A stretch of DNA of 6,642 nt from an uncultured Clostridia bacterium (GTDB taxonomy: Bacteria; Bacillota; Clostridia; Oscillospirales; Oscillospiraceae), in assembly GCA_945613045.1 (NCBI GenBank), contig CALZAG010000091.1:1-6642 (forward strand), read 5' to 3'. Shown here one piece after another: positions 6,198-6,642 of the stretch (positions are counted from its first letter, which is position 1; every line of letters begins with the position of its first letter). The notes under the pieces are model-generated. The model ran no database searches. It saw only the letters and a program-made list of their open reading frames with translations, and was not told the DNA's origin. Both the position numbers and the translations under genes were made by a program.

Positions 6198-6205
6198 GTA
6201 CAAAC
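6194..6205 (+). repeat. Dyad copy 2 (GTTTGTACAAAC), perfect 12-bp palindrome
   Basis: A perfect palindrome that starts inside the -10 of the second promoter and covers its predicted start point. It resembles the dyad at 5983-5994 in the same relative place. A regulator site is possible; the half TACAAAC also loosely resembles the SpoIIID motif (WWRRACARNY), which often overlaps sigma-E promoters. Confidence 0.4.
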
Positions 6206-6235
6206 AACATAAGCGCGAAGGAAGGCGGAGCTACT

Positions 6236-6642
6236 ATGAAAATCGAACTCAAAAACAGAGAAAAAAGCGTATATAAAAAGCTGTGCTGCACTCAGTCAGC
6301 CGCTGAGCTGAAGGAGGACATAGTTGTACCTGATACTATGGAGGATATTCTGCGCATACTGAGCTTCAGACATCAGTGCAGAATAAGGTCAAAAATCGTT
6401 GAGACAGACTGCGTTTCCGTAGGCGGCGAACTGGATGTGACGGTACTGTATATTCCGGAGACAGGTGAAGGAATAAGAACCATAAGCGCAACCATACCTT
6501 TTGAGGTCAAGCTCAACGCACCCGGCGCAGACAGTACGAGCGTATCAATTATTGATACGTCTGTACTCAACCTTGATGTTAAGACGGTAAATCCGCGCAA
6601 GGTATCAGTAAATGCGGACCTTTCCGTCACGCAGAGCTGTTA
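6236..6642 (+). CDS. SPOCS-domain (DUF3794) protein, SipL-like, 3' partial
   Basis: The first 135 codons are visible, open to the window end with two bases left over. The N-terminal part matches the SPOCS domain (Pfam DUF3794) found in Clostridia. Signature stretches are KEDIVVPDTMEDILRIL at about 26-42, a GGELDVTVLYI strand near the middle, and VNPRKVSV at 118-125. The best-known member is C. difficile SipL, which binds SpoIVA through a C-terminal LysM domain and places the spore coat around the forespore in the mother cell. Proteins of this kind usually carry more than one SPOCS repeat and often a LysM domain, which would lie beyond the window, so SipL identity is not settled. There is no signal peptide, consistent with a cytosolic mother-cell protein. 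The ATG at 6236 is preceded by AGGCGGAG with 5-nt spacing. A sigma-E-like promoter lies at 6169-6197. Confidence 0.85.
   Translation, partial: MKIELKNREKSVYKKLCCTQSAAELKEDIVVPDTMEDILRILSFRHQCRIRSKIVETDCVSVGGELDVTVLYIPETGEGIRTISATIPFEVKLNAPGADSTSVSIIDTSVLNLDVKTVNPRKVSVNADLSVTQSC

Overview
The window carries a core gene block typical of spore-forming Clostridia, most like the Oscillospiraceae/Ruminococcaceae type. The evidence is the conserved order fmt-rsmB-rlmN-prpC-prkC-rsgA, a PASTA-domain Ser/Thr kinase, base composition of roughly half G+C by eye, and a SipL/SPOCS-type sporulation gene with sporulation-sigma-like promoters at the right end. All genes lie on the + strand. I see no mobile element, CRISPR array, tRNA or rRNA.

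Positions 1-5945 look like one densely packed operon. It holds the 3' end of fmt (Met-tRNA formyltransferase), rsmB (16S rRNA m5C methyltransferase), rlmN (radical SAM 23S rRNA/tRNA m2A methyltransferase), prpC (PP2C phosphatase), prkC (membrane Ser/Thr kinase with three PASTA repeats) and rsgA (ribosome-assembly GTPase). The junctions are tight: 3 bp between fmt and rsmB, ATGA overlaps at rsmB/rlmN and rlmN/prpC, 17 bp before the preferred prkC start, and 0 bp between prkC and rsgA. The theme is translation initiation, rRNA modification and ribosome assembly, joined to a kinase/phosphatase pair that reads the cell wall and, in Bacillus, acts on the RsgA homologue. All catalytic motifs I checked are intact.

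Positions 5946-6642 change character. In many Firmicutes rpe and a thiamine pyrophosphokinase gene follow rsgA. Here there is a long GC-rich hairpin, then a 50-residue two-helix membrane protein with a TTG start (6016-6168), then the 5' part of a SPOCS-domain protein resembling the spore morphogenesis protein SipL (6236 to the window end). Each of these two genes is preceded by a matching upstream element: a sigma-E-like -35, a 14-nt spacer, CATAGTnT, and a dyad of the form GTTTnnACAAAC or close to it. The first promoter lies inside the hairpin whose 3' arm contains the Shine-Dalgarno of the small gene. This suggests, as inference, that read-through mRNA from the housekeeping operon hides the ribosome site while mRNA from the sporulation promoter does not. 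This small two-promoter sporulation module is the part of the window most worth a second look. The rest is ordinary, well-conserved housekeeping sequence.
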